From an uncultured Prevotella sp. (GTDB lineage: Bacteria; Bacteroidota; Bacteroidia; Bacteroidales; Bacteroidaceae): a DNA stretch of 6,282 nucleotides. How positions within the stretch are numbered: the first letter of the stretch is position 1; every line of letters begins with the position of its first letter. Both the position numbers and the translations under genes were made by a program. Where the stretch lies: contig CALBJK010000093.1 in assembly GCA_937892695.1 (NCBI GenBank), positions 1 to 6,282 on the forward strand. Reading direction: 5' to 3'. Shown here piece by piece: positions 5,773 to 6,282 of the stretch. Under the pieces are notes generated by a model, which searched no databases, was not told where the DNA came from, and worked only from the letters and a program-made list of their open reading frames with translations.

Positions 5773-6282
5773 GTGCTGAAACGCATTACTAATTTTATAG
5801 CATGGTTGGTCATCGGCCTGTATCTGGCCATCGTGATTATTCTGCACATACCGTATGTGCAGAGTCTCATAGGTGAAGCTGTAGGAGAAGAACTTTCAAA
5901 GAAATTCGGCACAAGGGTAACTTTGGGGCGTATAGATCTAGGATTTGCCAACAGACTTATTATAGATGAGCTAGGCATGCTTGACAAGAACAAGACACAG
6001 ATGCTCAAAGCGAGTCGCATATCATTAAAGATTGACCCTATTGCTCTAATCAAAGGGCAGATATCTTTTTCATCACTACAACTATTCGGACTGAAAGCCA
6101 ATTTGTATAGAGCAAATGCGCAGTCCAAGCCCAATTTCCAGTTTGTTATAGATTCATTGGCTTCCAAAGACAAAACCCAGTCAAAACCGCTCGACCTACA
6201 GATAAGCTCTATAATAATACGTCATGGCATCGTAAAATACCGACAGCTTGACAAACCTCCATTGTTCCGGCATTTTTCGCTT
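5773..6282 (+). CDS. tamB: TamB-like translocation/assembly module protein, N-terminus (partial)
   Basis: The 3' end lies beyond the window; 170 codons are present. Residues 5-26 form one uncleaved membrane anchor with positive charges before it, so the rest should lie in the periplasm. After the anchor come IPYVQSLIGEAVGEELSKKF, GTRVTLGRIDLGF and alternating strand-like stretches such as ISLKIDPIALIKGQISFSSL. This is the start pattern of AsmA/TamB (DUF490) proteins of Bacteroidales, which are usually well over 1,000 residues. They form long beta-groove bridges from the inner to the outer membrane and are linked to outer-membrane protein assembly and phospholipid movement. GTG is chosen because an in-frame stop lies 12 nt upstream, AAGGA is well spaced, and the next Met would remove the anchor. 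The C-terminal TamB domain is not visible, so another AsmA-like protein is possible. Confidence 0.78.
   Translation, partial: MLKRITNFIAWLVIGLYLAIVIILHIPYVQSLIGEAVGEELSKKFGTRVTLGRIDLGFANRLIIDELGMLDKNKTQMLKASRISLKIDPIALIKGQISFSSLQLFGLKANLYRANAQSKPNFQFVIDSLASKDKTQSKPLDLQISSIIIRHGIVKYRQLDKPPLFRHFSL

Noticed and set aside
5757..6173. 138-codon minus-strand open frame opposite the tamB-like gene
   Set aside because: The plus-strand frame gives a coherent membrane anchor plus AsmA/TamB-type sequence and runs to the window end. The minus frame is composition-biased with no recognisable features.

Overview
The window looks like chromosomal DNA of a Bacteroidales bacterium, most likely a Prevotella relative. 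The evidence is an AT-leaning composition, promoter-like TAnnTTTG boxes instead of a sigma70 -10 element, few Shine-Dalgarno sites, proteins that read as Bacteroidales versions (RprX/RprY, a large TamB-like protein), and an rnf-galE linkage. The genus is inferred from protein character, not from a marker gene. I see no IS element, phage gene, CRISPR array, tRNA or rRNA. This is ordinary core-genome sequence.

Layout: (1) Positions 1-1782, plus strand. The last codons of rnfE, then complete rnfA and galE, closely spaced and probably on one transcript. RnfA and RnfE are membrane subunits of the Rnf ferredoxin:NAD+ oxidoreductase, which couples electron transfer to ion pumping. GalE makes UDP-galactose for surface sugars. 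(2) Positions 1783-1951, the convergent gap. It holds a perfect 30-bp inverted repeat that reads as a two-way terminator, with a smaller hairpin directly against it. (3) Positions 4212-1952, minus strand. A sensor kinase (rprX) and its OmpR-type response regulator (rprY), 5 nt apart, form a two-component operon. (4) Positions 4213-4457. An AT-rich gap with a Bacteroidetes -7 box almost touching the rprX start codon and two small palindromes. (5) Positions 5558-4458, minus strand. An uncharacterised ATP-grasp protein with its own promoter. (6) Positions 5559-5772. A divergent promoter region. (7) From 5773 to the window end, plus strand. The N-terminus of a large TamB-like (AsmA-type) envelope protein that starts at GTG.

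The genes cover redox energy conservation (Rnf), sugar-nucleotide supply (GalE), envelope or redox sensing (RprXY) and outer-membrane assembly or lipid transport (TamB-like). The ATP-grasp protein is the only complete gene of unknown function. The points most worth following up are its substrate, the possible leaderless transcripts of two minus-strand genes, and the long symmetric terminator. I do not see a convincing new multi-gene system.
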